64,000 bases of DNA from Palleronia abyssalis. GTDB lineage: Bacteria > Pseudomonadota > Alphaproteobacteria > Rhodobacterales > Rhodobacteraceae. The position numbers were made by a program, and so were the translations under genes. The notes below the pieces were generated by a model. The model saw only the letters and a list, made by a program, of their open reading frames with translations. It ran no database searches and was not told where the DNA came from. Position 1 is the first letter of the stretch. Each line of letters begins with the position of its first letter. The DNA is taken from contig NZ_ONZF01000004.1 of assembly GCF_900302445.1 (NCBI RefSeq), positions 124,001-188,000 on the forward strand, written 5' to 3'. Positions 9,112 through 18,845 of the stretch are shown one piece after another.

Positions 9112-10758
9112 TCAACCCAGTAGGGTTCTGGCGGCGGCGCGGGCTTCGTCAGTGACGCGGTCGCCGGACAGCATGCGCGCCAGCTCGTCCACGCGCGCGA
9201 TGTCATCCAAAGGCACTACGGAGGAGGTCGTGACATCGCCGGTCACGCGCTTTTCGACCCGCCAATGGTGGTTGCCCAAGGCCGCGACCTGCGGCGAGTG
9301 GGTTACGACCAGCACCTGCGCCCGCATCGCCATGGCCGACAGGCGCCGCCCCACCGCGTCGGCCGTCGCCCCGCCGACACCGCGGTCGATCTCGTCGAAG
9401 ATCAGGGTCATTCCGGGCGCGTCGCCGGTCAGACAGACCTTCAGCGCCAGAAGGAAACGCGAAAGCTCGCCGCCCGACGCGATGCGCCCCAACGGACCGG
9501 CGGGGGCGCCGGGGTTGGTGGCCACCGTGAACTCGACCGAGTCGCGGCCGTCGGGTCCGGGTGCGGCGTCGGACACTTCCGTGGTGAAGACGGCACGCTC
9601 CATCTTGAGGGGGGCGAGTTCGGCCGCCATCGCGGTGTCCAGCACGGCGGCCGCGTCGCGACGGCGGTCGGACAGGGCATCGGCTGCCTTGGTATAGGCC
9701 GCATCGACCTCTTTCAGGGCGCTGCGCAGGTCGGCAAGGTTGCCTTCGCCCGCGTCCAGCGCCTCCAGCCGGTCGCGCAGTCCGGCCGCATGTTCGCCCA
9801 GGGCGTCGGGGAGGACGTCGTACTTGCGCGCAAGGCCACGGATGGCGAACAGGCGCTCCTCGATCCGCTCCAGCTCGAAACTGTCGAAATCCAGCGCATC
9901 CAGCGCACGGGCGACGCCCTGTTCTGCCTCGGCAAGCTCGTTCATGGCGCGGGCCAGTGCCTCGATCGGCTCATCGAGGGCGCCCTCGGTCCCTTCGCCC
10001 GCGCCATCCAGCCAGCGCGCGGCATCGCCCAGCAGCGCCTCGGCGCCGTCGGGGCCAAGGGCCTGATGCGCGCGCAGGATGTCCTCGCGCACGCGTTCGG
10101 CGGCCTGCATCCGCCGGCGCTGGGTGTCCAGCGCCTCGTCCTCGCCCGGTTGCGGGTCAAGCTTGTCCAGCTCGTCGACCGCATGGCGCAGGAACTCCTC
10201 CTCATCGCGCGCGGCGGCCAGGGCGACCTCGGCCTCCTTCAGGCGTTTCTCCGCCCGGGCTCGGGCGGTCCAGGCGGTGCGGGTGGCGGCCAGCGCGGCG
10301 GCGTTGTCGGCGAACTCGTCCAGAAGCACGCGGTGACCGCGCGGATCCAGCAGACCGCGGTCGTCGTGTTGCCCGTGCAGCTCGACCAGCGTTTCCGACA
10401 CGCGCCGCAGGATCTCGCCACTGGCCCGACGGTCGTTGATCCACGAGGTCTTGCGCCCGTCGGGGGTGTTCACGCGGCGCAGGATCAGCTCGTCCTCGAT
10501 CTCGATCCCGGCCTCATCAAGGATCGCGCGGGCCGGGTGCGCGGGGTTCAGGTCGAAGCTGGCCGTGACCTCGCCACGTTCGGCGCCCTGCCGCACCAGC
10601 TCGGCCCGGCCACGCCAGCCCAGCACGAAGCCCAGCGAATCCAGAAGGATCGATTTGCCTGCGCCCGTCTCTCCGGTCAGCACGTTGAGGCCGGGCTGGA
10701 ACTCAAGCTCCAGCCGGTCGATCAGCAGCATGTCCCGGATGGTCAATCCGCGCAGCAT
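9112..10758 (-). CDS. recN: DNA repair protein RecN, 548 aa
   Basis: RecN is an SMC-like ATPase that helps repair double-strand breaks. The N terminus carries the Walker A motif GETGAGKS (residues 29-36). Long charged coiled-coil stretches fill about residues 150-380, and the C-terminal half has the ABC signature region (ASGGELSRFLLALK) and Walker B (LIFDEIDRGVGG). Length is normal. It follows bamD and lpxC on the same strand, an arrangement common in Rhodobacterales, with a 66-bp gap to bamD. Confidence 0.96.
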   Translation of the reverse strand: MLRGLTIRDMLLIDRLELEFQPGLNVLTGETGAGKSILLDSLGFVLGWRGRAELVRQGAERGEVTASFDLNPAHPARAILDEAGIEIEDELILRRVNTPDGRKTSWINDRRASGEILRRVSETLVELHGQHDDRGLLDPRGHRVLLDEFADNAAALAATRTAWTARARAEKRLKEAEVALAAARDEEEFLRHAVDELDKLDPQPGEDEALDTQRRRMQAAERVREDILRAHQALGPDGAEALLGDAARWLDGAGEGTEGALDEPIEALARAMNELAEAEQGVARALDALDFDSFELERIEERLFAIRGLARKYDVLPDALGEHAAGLRDRLEALDAGEGNLADLRSALKEVDAAYTKAADALSDRRRDAAAVLDTAMAAELAPLKMERAVFTTEVSDAAPGPDGRDSVEFTVATNPGAPAGPLGRIASGGELSRFLLALKVCLTGDAPGMTLIFDEIDRGVGGATADAVGRRLSAMAMRAQVLVVTHSPQVAALGNHHWRVEKRVTGDVTTSSVVPLDDIARVDELARMLSGDRVTDEARAAARTLLG

Positions 10759-10824
10759 CAGCCGTTCCCTACCCCGTTCCCGGGGTCGCGTATCGCATGG
10801 CCTGCGCGGACAGGAAAGATCGGC

Positions 10825-11673
10825 TCAGAGCCACTCTCCGCGCACGACCTGGCGATAGACGGAGTTGAGCCAGCTGTCGCCTTGCGCCTCGGGCTGAAGG
10901 CCACGGCCTGCAAGCAGGGCATAGGCGTCTTCGTACCAGGGCGTCGACTGGTAGTTGTAGCCCAGGATCGCGCCGGCGGTCTGCGCCTCGGACGTGAGGC
11001 CCAGCGACAGATAGCTTTCGACCAGCCGCAGCAGCGCCTCGGGCGTGTGGGTGGTGGTCTGGAAATCTTCGACCACGACGCGGAAGCGGTTGATCGCGGC
11101 CGGGTAGTGCTGGCGCTTGAGGTAATAGCGCCCGATCTCCATCTCCTTGCCGGCGAGGTGATCGAAGGCGAGGTCGAACTTCAGGACCGCCGATTGGGCA
11201 TATTCGCTATCGGGATAGCGTTCGATCACGCCACGCAGGGCCTGGAGCGCCTGGAAAGTCAGGCCCTGATCACGGCCCACGTCGTCGATCTGGTCGTAAT
11301 AGCTGAGCGCCAGAAGATACTGCGCATAGGCCGCATCTTCGCCGTTGGGATAGAATTGCAGATACCGCTGCGCGGCCCCGCGGGCGGACTCGAAATTGCC
11401 GTCGCGGTGATAGGCCAGCGCCTGCATGACCAGCGCGCGGCGGCCCCATTCGGAATAGGGATACAGACGCTCGACCTCGCCGAAATACTCGGCCGCATCC
11501 TCGGGGTCGTCGGTTTCCAGCTCAAGCTCGGCGCGCTTGTAGATCGTCTCGGCGTCGAGGTTTTCCAACGGCACATCGCGCGAGGCGAAGATCCCGCCAT
11601 CGCCGCCGCCACATCCGGCGAGCGCAAATCCCATGCAGGCCAGTGCCGCAATCCGCATCGTCATCATCGCCAT
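10825..11673 (-). CDS. bamD: Outer membrane assembly lipoprotein BamD, 282 aa
   Basis: BamD is the essential lipoprotein of the beta-barrel assembly machine. A signal peptide with lipobox ALAGC places the lipidated Cys at residue 21, anchoring the protein to the inner face of the outer membrane. The rest is built of TPR-like helical repeats (AAEYFGEVERLYPYS; ESARGAAQRYLQFYP; ALRGVIERYPDS; AINRFRVVVEDF). The start at 11673 (MAMMTMRIAA) gives a normal signal peptide; the open frame extends upstream without support. It lies between lpxC and recN. Confidence 0.95.
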   Translation of the reverse strand: MAMMTMRIAALACMGFALAGCGGGDGGIFASRDVPLENLDAETIYKRAELELETDDPEDAAEYFGEVERLYPYSEWGRRALVMQALAYHRDGNFESARGAAQRYLQFYPNGEDAAYAQYLLALSYYDQIDDVGRDQGLTFQALQALRGVIERYPDSEYAQSAVLKFDLAFDHLAGKEMEIGRYYLKRQHYPAAINRFRVVVEDFQTTTHTPEALLRLVESYLSLGLTSEAQTAGAILGYNYQSTPWYEDAYALLAGRGLQPEAQGDSWLNSVYRQVVRGEWL

Positions 11674-11759
11674 GATCGGTATCGACCCCCTGAACTCCGC
11701 CGGTCGCCCCCGTCTAGCACAGAAGTTTCGGAGGGGAAAACTGGCATTGCGGGCGCGGG

Positions 11760-12683
11760 TCAGGCGACCAGCGCGGGCGCATCCTCGGGGCGCAGGCCGG
11801 CGCCGGGCAAGCGCGCCAGCATGGTTTCGTCCGCTTCGACGATTGTAAATGCGTCGCGGCGGGCGAAAAGCGTGCGCAAAAGCGCGTTGGTCAGCGCGTG
11901 GCCCGCGCGGATGCCGGTATAGCGGCCCAGGATAGGGGCGCCCGCCAGCGCAAGATCGCCGAGCGCGTCGAGCATCTTGTGGCGCACGGCCTCGTCGCGG
12001 TGGCGCAGGCCGCCGGGCGACAGGACCCGGGCGCCATCGACGACGACGGCGTTGTCGAACGTGCCGCCAAGCGCAAGGCCGCGGGCGTGCATCGCCTCGA
12101 CATCCGAGGCCCGGCAGAAGGTCCGGCTGTCGCAAAGCTCGTGCACGAAGGTCCCGTTCGCAAGGCTCAGGCGCTTTTCCTGACGGCCGATCGCGGCGTC
12201 CGAAAAGTCGATACTGAAGTCGATTTCCAGCCCGTCGGCGGGGTCGAGGCGGGCATGTGCGGGGCCGTTGCGCACTTCGACGGTGTCGATGATCTTCAGC
12301 GCGCGGATCGGGGCAGATTGCGAACGCAGGCCGACAGACAGGATCTCGTCCACGAAGGGAGCGGCAGACCCGTCGAGGATCGGAACCTCGGGGCCGTCAA
12401 TCTCGATCATCAGGTTCTGGATGCCGCAACCCGCTATGGCGGCCATCACGTGTTCGATGGTCGATACGGTCGTGCCCGCGGCGTTGACGATGCGTGTGCA
12501 CAGCTCGACCTGTTCGACGGCATCCCACAGGGCGGGGACCAGCGCGGCGGCAGGGGCAAGATCGGTGCGTTTGAACCACAGGCCATGGCCGGCCGGCGCA
12601 GGCAGAAGGCGCAGGACGGCCGGGCGACCGGAATGAAGTCCGACACCTTCGAACCTCACGGGGCGGCTGATCGTCTTTTGCAT
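11760..12683 (-). CDS. lpxC: UDP-3-O-acyl-N-acetylglucosamine deacetylase LpxC, 307 aa
   Basis: LpxC is the zinc enzyme for the committed step of lipid A synthesis. Zinc ligands are visible as H78 (TIEHVMAA), H235 and D239 (HKMLDALGD); the catalytic His is H262 (GHALTNALL). These match the positions known for the E. coli enzyme within three residues. It follows ftsZ, as in many proteobacterial dcw clusters, but a terminator and a 220-bp gap separate it from ftsZ. A TTAA-N7-TTAA element sits just upstream of the ATG. Confidence 0.97.
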   Translation of the reverse strand: MQKTISRPVRFEGVGLHSGRPAVLRLLPAPAGHGLWFKRTDLAPAAALVPALWDAVEQVELCTRIVNAAGTTVSTIEHVMAAIAGCGIQNLMIEIDGPEVPILDGSAAPFVDEILSVGLRSQSAPIRALKIIDTVEVRNGPAHARLDPADGLEIDFSIDFSDAAIGRQEKRLSLANGTFVHELCDSRTFCRASDVEAMHARGLALGGTFDNAVVVDGARVLSPGGLRHRDEAVRHKMLDALGDLALAGAPILGRYTGIRAGHALTNALLRTLFARRDAFTIVEADETMLARLPGAGLRPEDAPALVA

Positions 12684-12695
12684 GGCTCTGCCTTC

Positions 12696-12710
12696 TTAAC
12701 GGCTTCTTAA
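12696..12710 (-). promoter_or_regulatory. CtrA-like binding box upstream of lpxC
   Basis: TTAA, seven bases, TTAA: a perfect fit to the CtrA core consensus of alphaproteobacteria, 12 bp upstream of the lpxC ATG. The same bases form an 11-bp-spaced direct repeat of TTCTTAA, one helical turn apart. TTAA is rare in this G+C-rich DNA. Binding by CtrA is inferred, not shown. Confidence 0.5.
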
Positions 12711-12853
12711 TATCTCGGCAGGACTGACCTAAGCGCGCTGTCCCAGCGATACAAATCAAGCATTGCTACGGATTGTAACAGCGCCGACCGCCGGTCGGCA
12801 GACCCCTGCGACCGGGCGGGGCAGCCCCGCGCAAACTGTTGCTTCTCAACGAC

Positions 12854-12880
12854 AAAGGGCCGGCGCAAGGCCGGCCCTTT
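12854..12880 (-). terminator. Terminator of ftsZ
   Basis: Perfect 11-bp stem (AAAGGGCCGGC / GCCGGCCCTTT) with a 5-nt loop, 24 bp beyond the ftsZ stop. The A and T ends of the stem make it work in either direction. Confidence 0.8.
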
Positions 12881-12903
12881 CGAAGCGAGTCGTGAGGTGA
12901 GGC

Positions 12904-14514
12904 TTAGTTCGCCTGGCGGCGCAGGAAGGCCGGAATCTCGATCCGGTCCTCGGAAGCCTGATCGGCCTCGTCCTCGTAGCGGGGCATCGGGGGCACCCGA
13001 CGACGCGCCGCAGCTGCGGCCCCGCGATCGGTGGCCTGCTTGTCCTCGGTCTCCTGTCCGCTGACGCGCTGGATCAGGGAATTGATCCCGAACCGGGGCG
13101 CGCGTTCGGCCTGGGGCTGCTGGCGCGGCTCGGGCGCACGGGGCGTCGGGGCGGCCTGCACGGGGCGCGGGGTCGCGGGACGCTGCGGCTGGCGATTGAC
13201 CGACGCTTCGAGGCGATCCATGCCCTCGACCGGCTGGCGTGGCTGCGGTTCGGGCTGCCGGGTCTGAGCGGCGGGGGGCGTGGTCCGCTCGCGGCGCTGA
13301 CGCTCCCAATCGCCGAAGAAATCCTCTTCCTCGTCGTCCAGAACCTCGTCGTGACGGGCTGTCGGCTGCTGCGGGACGGGCGCGGGGCGGGCGGTTGCCG
13401 CCGGGCGCTGCTGCGGCTGCTGCTGGGGTTCGGGCTGCGGGTCGAACAGGCTCAGGGGCTCGGCCTCGGGGGCGGGCTCCTCGACGCGCTGGGTCGCCAG
13501 CGGCTCGGACAGGCGGCGGCGCGGCTTGGGGATGTCGACCTCTTCGGCGCGGGCATCGATGCCGGTGGCCACGACCGAAACGCGCATCCGGCCCTGCATT
13601 TCCGGGTCGAGGGTCGAGCCGACGATGATGTTGGCGTCGGGGTCCACCTTCTCGCGGATGACGTTGGCGGCTTCGTCCAGTTCGTACAGCGTCAGATCCT
13701 CGCCGCCGGTGACGTTGATCAGCACGCCCTTGGCGCCGTTCAGCGACACTTCGTCCAGAAGCGGGTTGGCGATGGCCTTCTCGGCGGCCTGAAGCGCGCG
13801 ATCCTCGCCCTCGGCCTCACCGGTGCCCATCATGGCCTTGCCCATCTCGTCCATCACGGCGCGAACGTCCGCGAAGTCGAGGTTGATGAGGCCCGGACGG
13901 ACCATCAGGTCGGTCACGCCCTTCACACCTTGATACAGCACGTCATCGGCCATCGAGAACGCGTCGGTGCAAGTCGTCTTCTCGTTCGCCAGCCGGAACA
14001 GGTTCTGGTTGGGAATGATGATCAGCGTGTCGACCATCTTCTGCAGCGTCTCGATGCCTTCCTCGGCCTGGCGCATGCGGCGCGGGCCTTCGAACTGGAA
14101 GGGCTTGGTGACGACGCCGACGGTCAGCACGCCCAGCTCACGCGCGGCCTGCGCGATGATCGGGGTGGCCCCGGTACCGGTGCCGCCGCCCATGCCGGCG
14201 GTGATGAAGCACATGTGCGCGCCGGCGAGGTGATCGACGATCTCCTCGATCGACTCTTCGGCGGCGGCGGCGCCCACGCCGGCCTTGGCACCCGCGCCCA
14301 GGCCTTCGGTTACTTTCACGCCCATCTGCACCCGGTTGGGTGCGGCGGATTGCGACAGCGCCTGGGCGTCGGTGTTCGCGACCACGAACTCGACCCCGTC
14401 GAGCTGCTTTTCGATCATGTTGTTGACGGCATTGCCGCCCGCACCGCCAACACCGAAAACGGTGATTCGCGGCTTCAGCTCGTCATGGGTGTTCATGGTG
14501 AGATTCAGTGCCAT
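12904..14514 (-). CDS. ftsZ: Cell division protein FtsZ, 536 aa
   Basis: FtsZ is the tubulin-like GTPase that forms the division ring. The glycine-rich tubulin signature GMGGGTGTG lies at residues 107-115, and the nucleotide-binding start [12 protein letters not shown] at 19-30. The globular core ends near residue 330. It is followed by an unusually long P/Q/R-rich linker of about 180 residues and the conserved C-terminal peptide [12 protein letters not shown] that binds FtsA. Long linkers are usual in alphaproteobacterial FtsZ. It is the last gene of the ftsQAZ run, with 150 bp separating it from ftsA and probably holding its own promoter. Confidence 0.98.
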   Translation of the reverse strand: MALNLTMNTHDELKPRITVFGVGGAGGNAVNNMIEKQLDGVEFVVANTDAQALSQSAAPNRVQMGVKVTEGLGAGAKAGVGAAAAEESIEEIVDHLAGAHMCFITAGMGGGTGTGATPIIAQAARELGVLTVGVVTKPFQFEGPRRMRQAEEGIETLQKMVDTLIIIPNQNLFRLANEKTTCTDAFSMADDVLYQGVKGVTDLMVRPGLINLDFADVRAVMDEMGKAMMGTGEAEGEDRALQAAEKAIANPLLDEVSLNGAKGVLINVTGGEDLTLYELDEAANVIREKVDPDANIIVGSTLDPEMQGRMRVSVVATGIDARAEEVDIPKPRRRLSEPLATQRVEEPAPEAEPLSLFDPQPEPQQQPQQRPAATARPAPVPQQPTARHDEVLDDEEEDFFGDWERQRRERTTPPAAQTRQPEPQPRQPVEGMDRLEASVNRQPQRPATPRPVQAAPTPRAPEPRQQPQAERAPRFGINSLIQRVSGQETEDKQATDRGAAAAARRRVPPMPRYEDEADQASEDRIEIPAFLRRQAN

Positions 14515-14664
14515 CTGCTTGGGTTCCGCCTGCTTGTGTGGGCCCGCTATTTGCTGCGAGTTTTATGCTTCGTTTGCGATTCTATCGGGGCTTTTCAAGC
14601 ACGTCACCCGAAAAAGCGCATTTCTGCCACATTCCGCCCAGTGATTCGCGAATGCCACACCGAA

Positions 14665-15993
14665 TCACCAGTTCTCCTTGAACCAGCGCATGGCGCGGCG
14701 CAGCGATCTGGCGCCGTGACGCTCGGGCTGGATGTCGAAATCCCACCATTCGTCCTGCGGGTTCGCCGCGAACAGGCACAGGCCCACCGCGCTGGCAAAG
14801 GCCGCGCCGGTGGCCTTCTCGGGCAGGCCCGCGACGCGGACGGGGCGGCCGATGCGCACCTGCTGACCCAGGATGCGCGGCGCCAGAGTATCCAGGCCGG
14901 GGATCTGGCTGCCGCCGCCGGTCAGCACGATCTGCTGGCTGGGCAGCGCCTCGAACACGGCGGCGTCCAGACGGGCGCGGATCTCTTCCAGGATCTCCTC
15001 CACCCGGGGGCGCATGATGCCGATCAGCTCGGCGCGGCTGACCGTCCGGCGGTCGTGATCCCAGTCGCCGCTTTCGCCGCCCAGCTCGATCATGTCGCGG
15101 TCGTCCATCGAAGTCGCGACGACTCCGCCATGAAGGGTCTTCATCCGCTCGGCCGTGGCCAGCGAGACCTGCAACCCCTTCGAGATATCGGACGTCACCT
15201 GCGCCCCGCCCATCGCGACGGCGTCGGCATAGATCAGATGCTTGCGCCAGAAGATCGACAGGCCCGTCGCCCCGCCGCCCATGTCGATGCAGGCCGCACC
15301 CAGCTCCTGCTCGTCCTCCAGAAGGCTGGCGATGCCCGACACATATGCCCCCGAGGCCAGCCCGGCCAGTTCCAGGTCGCAGCGCTTGATGCAGTGGATG
15401 AGGTTCGCGATCACGTGGCTGTCGACGGTCAGCATGTGCATGTCGCAGGCCAGGATGTCGCCCACCTGCCCCCGCGGGTCGTTCATCCCCGAGCGGTGGT
15501 CCAGCGCGAAGTTCACCGGCTGGGCGTGCAGCACCTCGCGCCCCTCGCCGATATTCGGCATCTCGCAGGCCGACAGAACCTCGGCCACGTCGCGGTCAGC
15601 GACCTGTTGGCCCGACAGCGCGATCTGCCCGGCCAGCCCGTAGCTGCGCGGCCCCCCGCCCGAGACGGCGGCGATAACATGATCGACGCGCACCTGCGCC
15701 ATCTTCTGCGCGCCCTGCACGGCGGTGCGGATCGCACGCTCGGTCTCGTGCATGGCGTCGATCTCGCCGAAGCGGACGCCGCGGGACCGGGTGGTGGCCG
15801 CGCCGATGATGCGGAAGGCCGAATGGCCGGCCATGGGGCCCACGCCCTCGGTCGGCATGGGGGTCGGGTCGAAGCGTAGGATCAGGCACGCGATCTTCGA
15901 AGTGCCGACGTCAAGGATGGCGACAACGCCCCTCTGCATCGCGGTCTGCCGCATCGCACGCATGGCGCGTTGGGACTGATACAGATCGAACAT
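14665..15993 (-). CDS. ftsA: Cell division protein FtsA, 442 aa
   Basis: FtsA is the actin-like ATPase that tethers FtsZ to the membrane. The N-terminal phosphate-1 motif AILDVGTSKIACLI is visible near residue 25, the SHS2 insertion around 105-190, and the phosphate-2 region AACIDMGGGATGLS near 230. The adenosine motif ...VLTGGGSQIPGL lies near 350. The C terminus ends with a basic amphipathic segment (RSLRRAMRWFKENW) typical of the membrane-targeting helix. The start directly abuts the ftsQ stop, so the genes are co-translated. Confidence 0.97.
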   Translation of the reverse strand: MFDLYQSQRAMRAMRQTAMQRGVVAILDVGTSKIACLILRFDPTPMPTEGVGPMAGHSAFRIIGAATTRSRGVRFGEIDAMHETERAIRTAVQGAQKMAQVRVDHVIAAVSGGGPRSYGLAGQIALSGQQVADRDVAEVLSACEMPNIGEGREVLHAQPVNFALDHRSGMNDPRGQVGDILACDMHMLTVDSHVIANLIHCIKRCDLELAGLASGAYVSGIASLLEDEQELGAACIDMGGGATGLSIFWRKHLIYADAVAMGGAQVTSDISKGLQVSLATAERMKTLHGGVVATSMDDRDMIELGGESGDWDHDRRTVSRAELIGIMRPRVEEILEEIRARLDAAVFEALPSQQIVLTGGGSQIPGLDTLAPRILGQQVRIGRPVRVAGLPEKATGAAFASAVGLCLFAANPQDEWWDFDIQPERHGARSLRRAMRWFKENW

Positions 15994-16878
15994 TCAGTCG
16001 TCTCCCAGTTCTGTCATCTTCACCTGCCGCAGATCGGTCGCCGCCTGCGGCGCGATCCGGACCGTCGGCCGTCGGGGGGTACGCATGTCCACCAGCACAA
16101 CATCGCGGGCGAACAGGTCCTGCGCTTCGTCCACGGCCAGCACCTGTTCCAGCGCCGAGACGGCGCGCGTCTCGGGCAGGCGGATCTTCTGCCCGTCCGA
16201 CAGCACCACGTCCCAGCGACGCTCGCCGATCCGCACGAGCCCCCGCAGGCGCGGCAGGATCGGCGCGGCGGCCTTGATCAATTCCACCGCCTCGGGGGCG
16301 GCGGCATCTGCGCCGATGCCCGACAGAAGCGGCAGGTCGGCGCGGTCGGTGCGGGCCTCGGCCGTCTCGACGGCATGGCCTGCGGCGTCGATCAGGCGCA
16401 AACCGTCGGAATTGCGCCAGACGAAGGCGGGCTCACGCTCGACCACGCGAATGTCGAGGATCCCGCCCGGACGGATGCGCAACGAGGCCTCTTTCACCGC
16501 GGGAAGCGAGGTGACGGTGTCCTGCATCGCCGGCAGGTCCAGATCGAAGGACGACACCGGGAACCCCACCTTCAGCGTGTCGCGGATCGCCTGAGAGACG
16601 GTCTCGGACGCGCCGTCGACCGCCATCAGGCGAACCATGAATTCCTCGCGCGACTGGATCTGGGCCTTGATGTCGTCGACCCAGGCCGTGACGGCGCCCC
16701 GGCGTTCGGGGTCGGCGAAGGTCAGCCCGGCCATCACCGCCAGCGCCAGGATCGGCACCCCGAAGGTGAAGCCCTTGCGCACCGCCGGCGTCAGCGCCAG
16801 CCGGTGCATCCGGTAGGCCAGGCGCGAGGGGGCGGGGTCGGCGCGGTGCGTCGTCCGGCGTCGGGTCAGCGGTCGCAT
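15994..16878 (-). CDS. ftsQ: Cell division protein FtsQ, 294 aa
   Basis: FtsQ is a bitopic inner-membrane protein linking the early and late divisome. A basic cytoplasmic tail (1-35), one membrane segment (about 36-54) and a periplasmic POTRA domain (about 75-150, with GFPVSSFDL and VKEASLRIRPGG) are followed by the FtsQ beta domain. The start overlaps the end of ddl by 13 bp. Length and order (ddl-ftsQ-ftsA-ftsZ) are standard. Confidence 0.95.
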   Translation of the reverse strand: MRPLTRRRTTHRADPAPSRLAYRMHRLALTPAVRKGFTFGVPILALAVMAGLTFADPERRGAVTAWVDDIKAQIQSREEFMVRLMAVDGASETVSQAIRDTLKVGFPVSSFDLDLPAMQDTVTSLPAVKEASLRIRPGGILDIRVVEREPAFVWRNSDGLRLIDAAGHAVETAEARTDRADLPLLSGIGADAAAPEAVELIKAAAPILPRLRGLVRIGERRWDVVLSDGQKIRLPETRAVSALEQVLAVDEAQDLFARDVVLVDMRTPRRPTVRIAPQAATDLRQVKMTELGDD

Positions 16879-17780
16879 GAGGCATCCTCCACGATCCAGC
16901 GGCAGAACGCCCCGAAGGACATCCCCGCATAGGCGGCCTGTTCGGGGGCGAGCGAGGTCGGGGTCATCCCCGGCTGGGTGTTCGTCTCGAGCAGCACGAG
17001 GCCGTCGAGGCCCCGGCTTTCGTCCCAGCGGAAATCGGTACGGCTGATCCCGCGGCAGCCCAGCGCCATGTGCGCGCGCAGGGCATAATCGCGGCAGGCC
17101 TCGGCCACCTCGTCGGGGATGTCGGCGGGGATCACGTGACGCGACCCGCCATCCTTGTACTTTGCGTCGTAATCGTACCAGCCGTCTGACAAGATATCGG
17201 TCACGCCCAGCGCGCGGTCGCCCATCACCGTCGTGGTCAGCTCGCGCCCCGGGGCAAAGCGTTCGACCATCACGACCTCTGGCATGTCATCCGACACCTG
17301 AGGTGGGCCGTTCGCGGCGTCGTGGACCAGGTAGACCCCGACCGACGACCCTTCGTTGAAGGGCTTCACCACATAGGGCGGGTCCATGACGTGGGATTTG
17401 CGCACATCCTCGGCCCGCGCCAGCCGCGACGGCACGATGGGCAGACCCGCGGCACGGTAGACAGCCTTGGTCCGCTCCTTGTCCATGGCCGTGGCCGAGG
17501 ACAGGACGCCCGAATGTGTGTAGGGGACGCGCAGCCATTCCAGCAGGCCCTGGACGCATCCGTCCTCGCCCCAGCGCCCGTGCAATCCGTTGAAAACGAC
17601 GCAAGGCCCCTCGTCCGCCAGCCGCACGGCCAGGTCCGGCCCCGCGTCCAGTTCGACGACCTCGAATCCTTCGCCCCTCAGCGCAGCGGCGCATTCACGC
17701 CCGGAGGACAGGGACACCTCTCGTTCAGCCGAGGGTCCGCCCAACAACACTACCACCTTGGGGTCTGCCCTGCTCGACAT
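16866..17780 (-). CDS. ddl: D-alanine--D-alanine ligase, 304 aa
   Basis: This ATP-grasp enzyme makes the D-Ala-D-Ala dipeptide for peptidoglycan. The N-terminal GGPSAEREVSLSSG, the loop EGSSVGVY and the C-terminal metal and substrate region ETNTQPGMTPTSLAPEQA are all family hallmarks. The ATG at 17780 (MSSRADPKVVVLLGG) is preferred; a TTG four codons upstream is possible but would add residues outside the homology. It overlaps ftsQ and follows murB after 72 bp. Confidence 0.96.
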   Translation of the reverse strand: MSSRADPKVVVLLGGPSAEREVSLSSGRECAAALRGEGFEVVELDAGPDLAVRLADEGPCVVFNGLHGRWGEDGCVQGLLEWLRVPYTHSGVLSSATAMDKERTKAVYRAAGLPIVPSRLARAEDVRKSHVMDPPYVVKPFNEGSSVGVYLVHDAANGPPQVSDDMPEVVMVERFAPGRELTTTVMGDRALGVTDILSDGWYDYDAKYKDGGSRHVIPADIPDEVAEACRDYALRAHMALGCRGISRTDFRWDESRGLDGLVLLETNTQPGMTPTSLAPEQAAYAGMSFGAFCRWIVEDASCDR

Positions 17781-17852
17781 ACCCGCACTCAATTTTTCCG
17801 CGAGACCCTTATGGTTGGGTCTTCTGCCTGCCTCGGCGCGATGTTTTCACCG

Positions 17853-18776
17853 TCACCCACGACCCGTCTTGCCGACGCGCCGTATCTCCCACTCTAGCTG
17901 AATACCGCTCGTTTGGAAGACCTTTTCGCGCACCAATTCGCCGAGTGTCTCCAAATCCTCAGCCGTGGCATTTTTGGCATTCAGCAGAAAGTTCGGATGC
18001 TTCTGCGACATCTCTGCACCGCCCAGCCGGTGCCCGCGCAACCCGGCATCGTCAATGACTTTCCATGCCTTCAATTCGTGCGTGTCGTCGGCCCGCCCGG
18101 TCGAGCTGTGGCCAACCGGGTTGCGGAAGGTGGATCCGGCGCTCAGCTTGTCGGTGGGCTGGGTCGCGTCGCGCTTGGCGACCTGCTCTTCCATGCGCGC
18201 GGCCAATGCATCAGGATCACCCGCCTCGGCCTCGAACACGGCCTCGACCAGTACGCAGCCCTCGGGCAGATCGGAATGGCGATAGGCCAGGTTCAGGTCG
18301 GCGGCGGGGATCGTCACCGCCGCGCCCGCCCGCGTCACGGCGCGCACCTCGACCAGGTGATCGGCGACATAGCTGCCATAGCACCCCGCGTTCATACGTA
18401 CCGCACCGCCGACAGCACCGGGGATGGTGCGCAGAAAGGTCAGGTCCCGCCCCGCGGCCGCCGCCTTCTTCGCCACCATCGCATCAGGCACCGCGGCCCC
18501 GGCGATCACGCGCCCGCCCTCGATCCGGATGCCGTTGAACCCGCGCCCCAGCCGGATCACCACGCCGTCGATTCCACCGTCGCGCACGATCAGGTTCGAC
18601 CCCAGCCCCAGCGGAAAGACCGGCACGCCGTCCGGCAAAGCCGTCAGGAACGCGGCCAGATCATCCTCGTCCGCCGGCTGAAACAACACCTCGGCCGGAC
18701 CGCCCACCCGCAGCCACGTCACCCCCGACAGGTCGAACCCCTCGGTCAGCTTGCCGCGCACGTCAGGCAGATCCAT
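17853..18776 (-). CDS. murB: UDP-N-acetylmuramate dehydrogenase MurB, 307 aa
   Basis: MurB is the FAD enzyme that reduces UDP-GlcNAc-enolpyruvate to UDP-MurNAc. FAD-binding segments ([42 protein letters not shown]) and the proton-donor loop SAGSTFRNP are visible. The ATG at 18776 has AAGGGG about nine bases upstream; a TTG nine codons earlier is less likely. A family-2 intergenic repeat separates it from purU, so the usual tight coupling to murC is broken here. Confidence 0.96.
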   Translation of the reverse strand: MDLPDVRGKLTEGFDLSGVTWLRVGGPAEVLFQPADEDDLAAFLTALPDGVPVFPLGLGSNLIVRDGGIDGVVIRLGRGFNGIRIEGGRVIAGAAVPDAMVAKKAAAAGRDLTFLRTIPGAVGGAVRMNAGCYGSYVADHLVEVRAVTRAGAAVTIPAADLNLAYRHSDLPEGCVLVEAVFEAEAGDPDALAARMEEQVAKRDATQPTDKLSAGSTFRNPVGHSSTGRADDTHELKAWKVIDDAGLRGHRLGGAEMSQKHPNFLLNAKNATAEDLETLGELVREKVFQTSGIQLEWEIRRVGKTGRG

Positions 18777-18787
18777 CCCGCATTCCC

Positions 18788-18838
18788 CTTCATCCTTGGA
18801 CAAATACCCCGGGGAGCGCGAGGGGCAGCGCCCCTCGC
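18788..18838 (-). repeat. Structured intergenic repeat, family 2, copy 1
   Basis: The core CTTCATCCTTGG...AAATACCCCGGGG is followed by a perfect 9-bp hairpin (GCGAGGGGC, AGC loop, GCCCCTCGC, 18818-18838). Close copies occur at 31330-31378 and 35503-35561. This copy lies between purU and murB, and its AAGGATGAAGGGG end supplies the bases just before the murB ribosome-binding site. Confidence 0.7.
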
Positions 18839-18845
18839 CCCGGTC

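Noticed and set aside
9265-11922. Long plus-strand open frame opposite recN and bamD
   Set aside because: Both genes on the other strand have clear motifs; this frame is their shadow.
13351-15879. Long plus-strand open frame opposite ftsZ and ftsA
   Set aside because: It is antisense to two unmistakable division genes.
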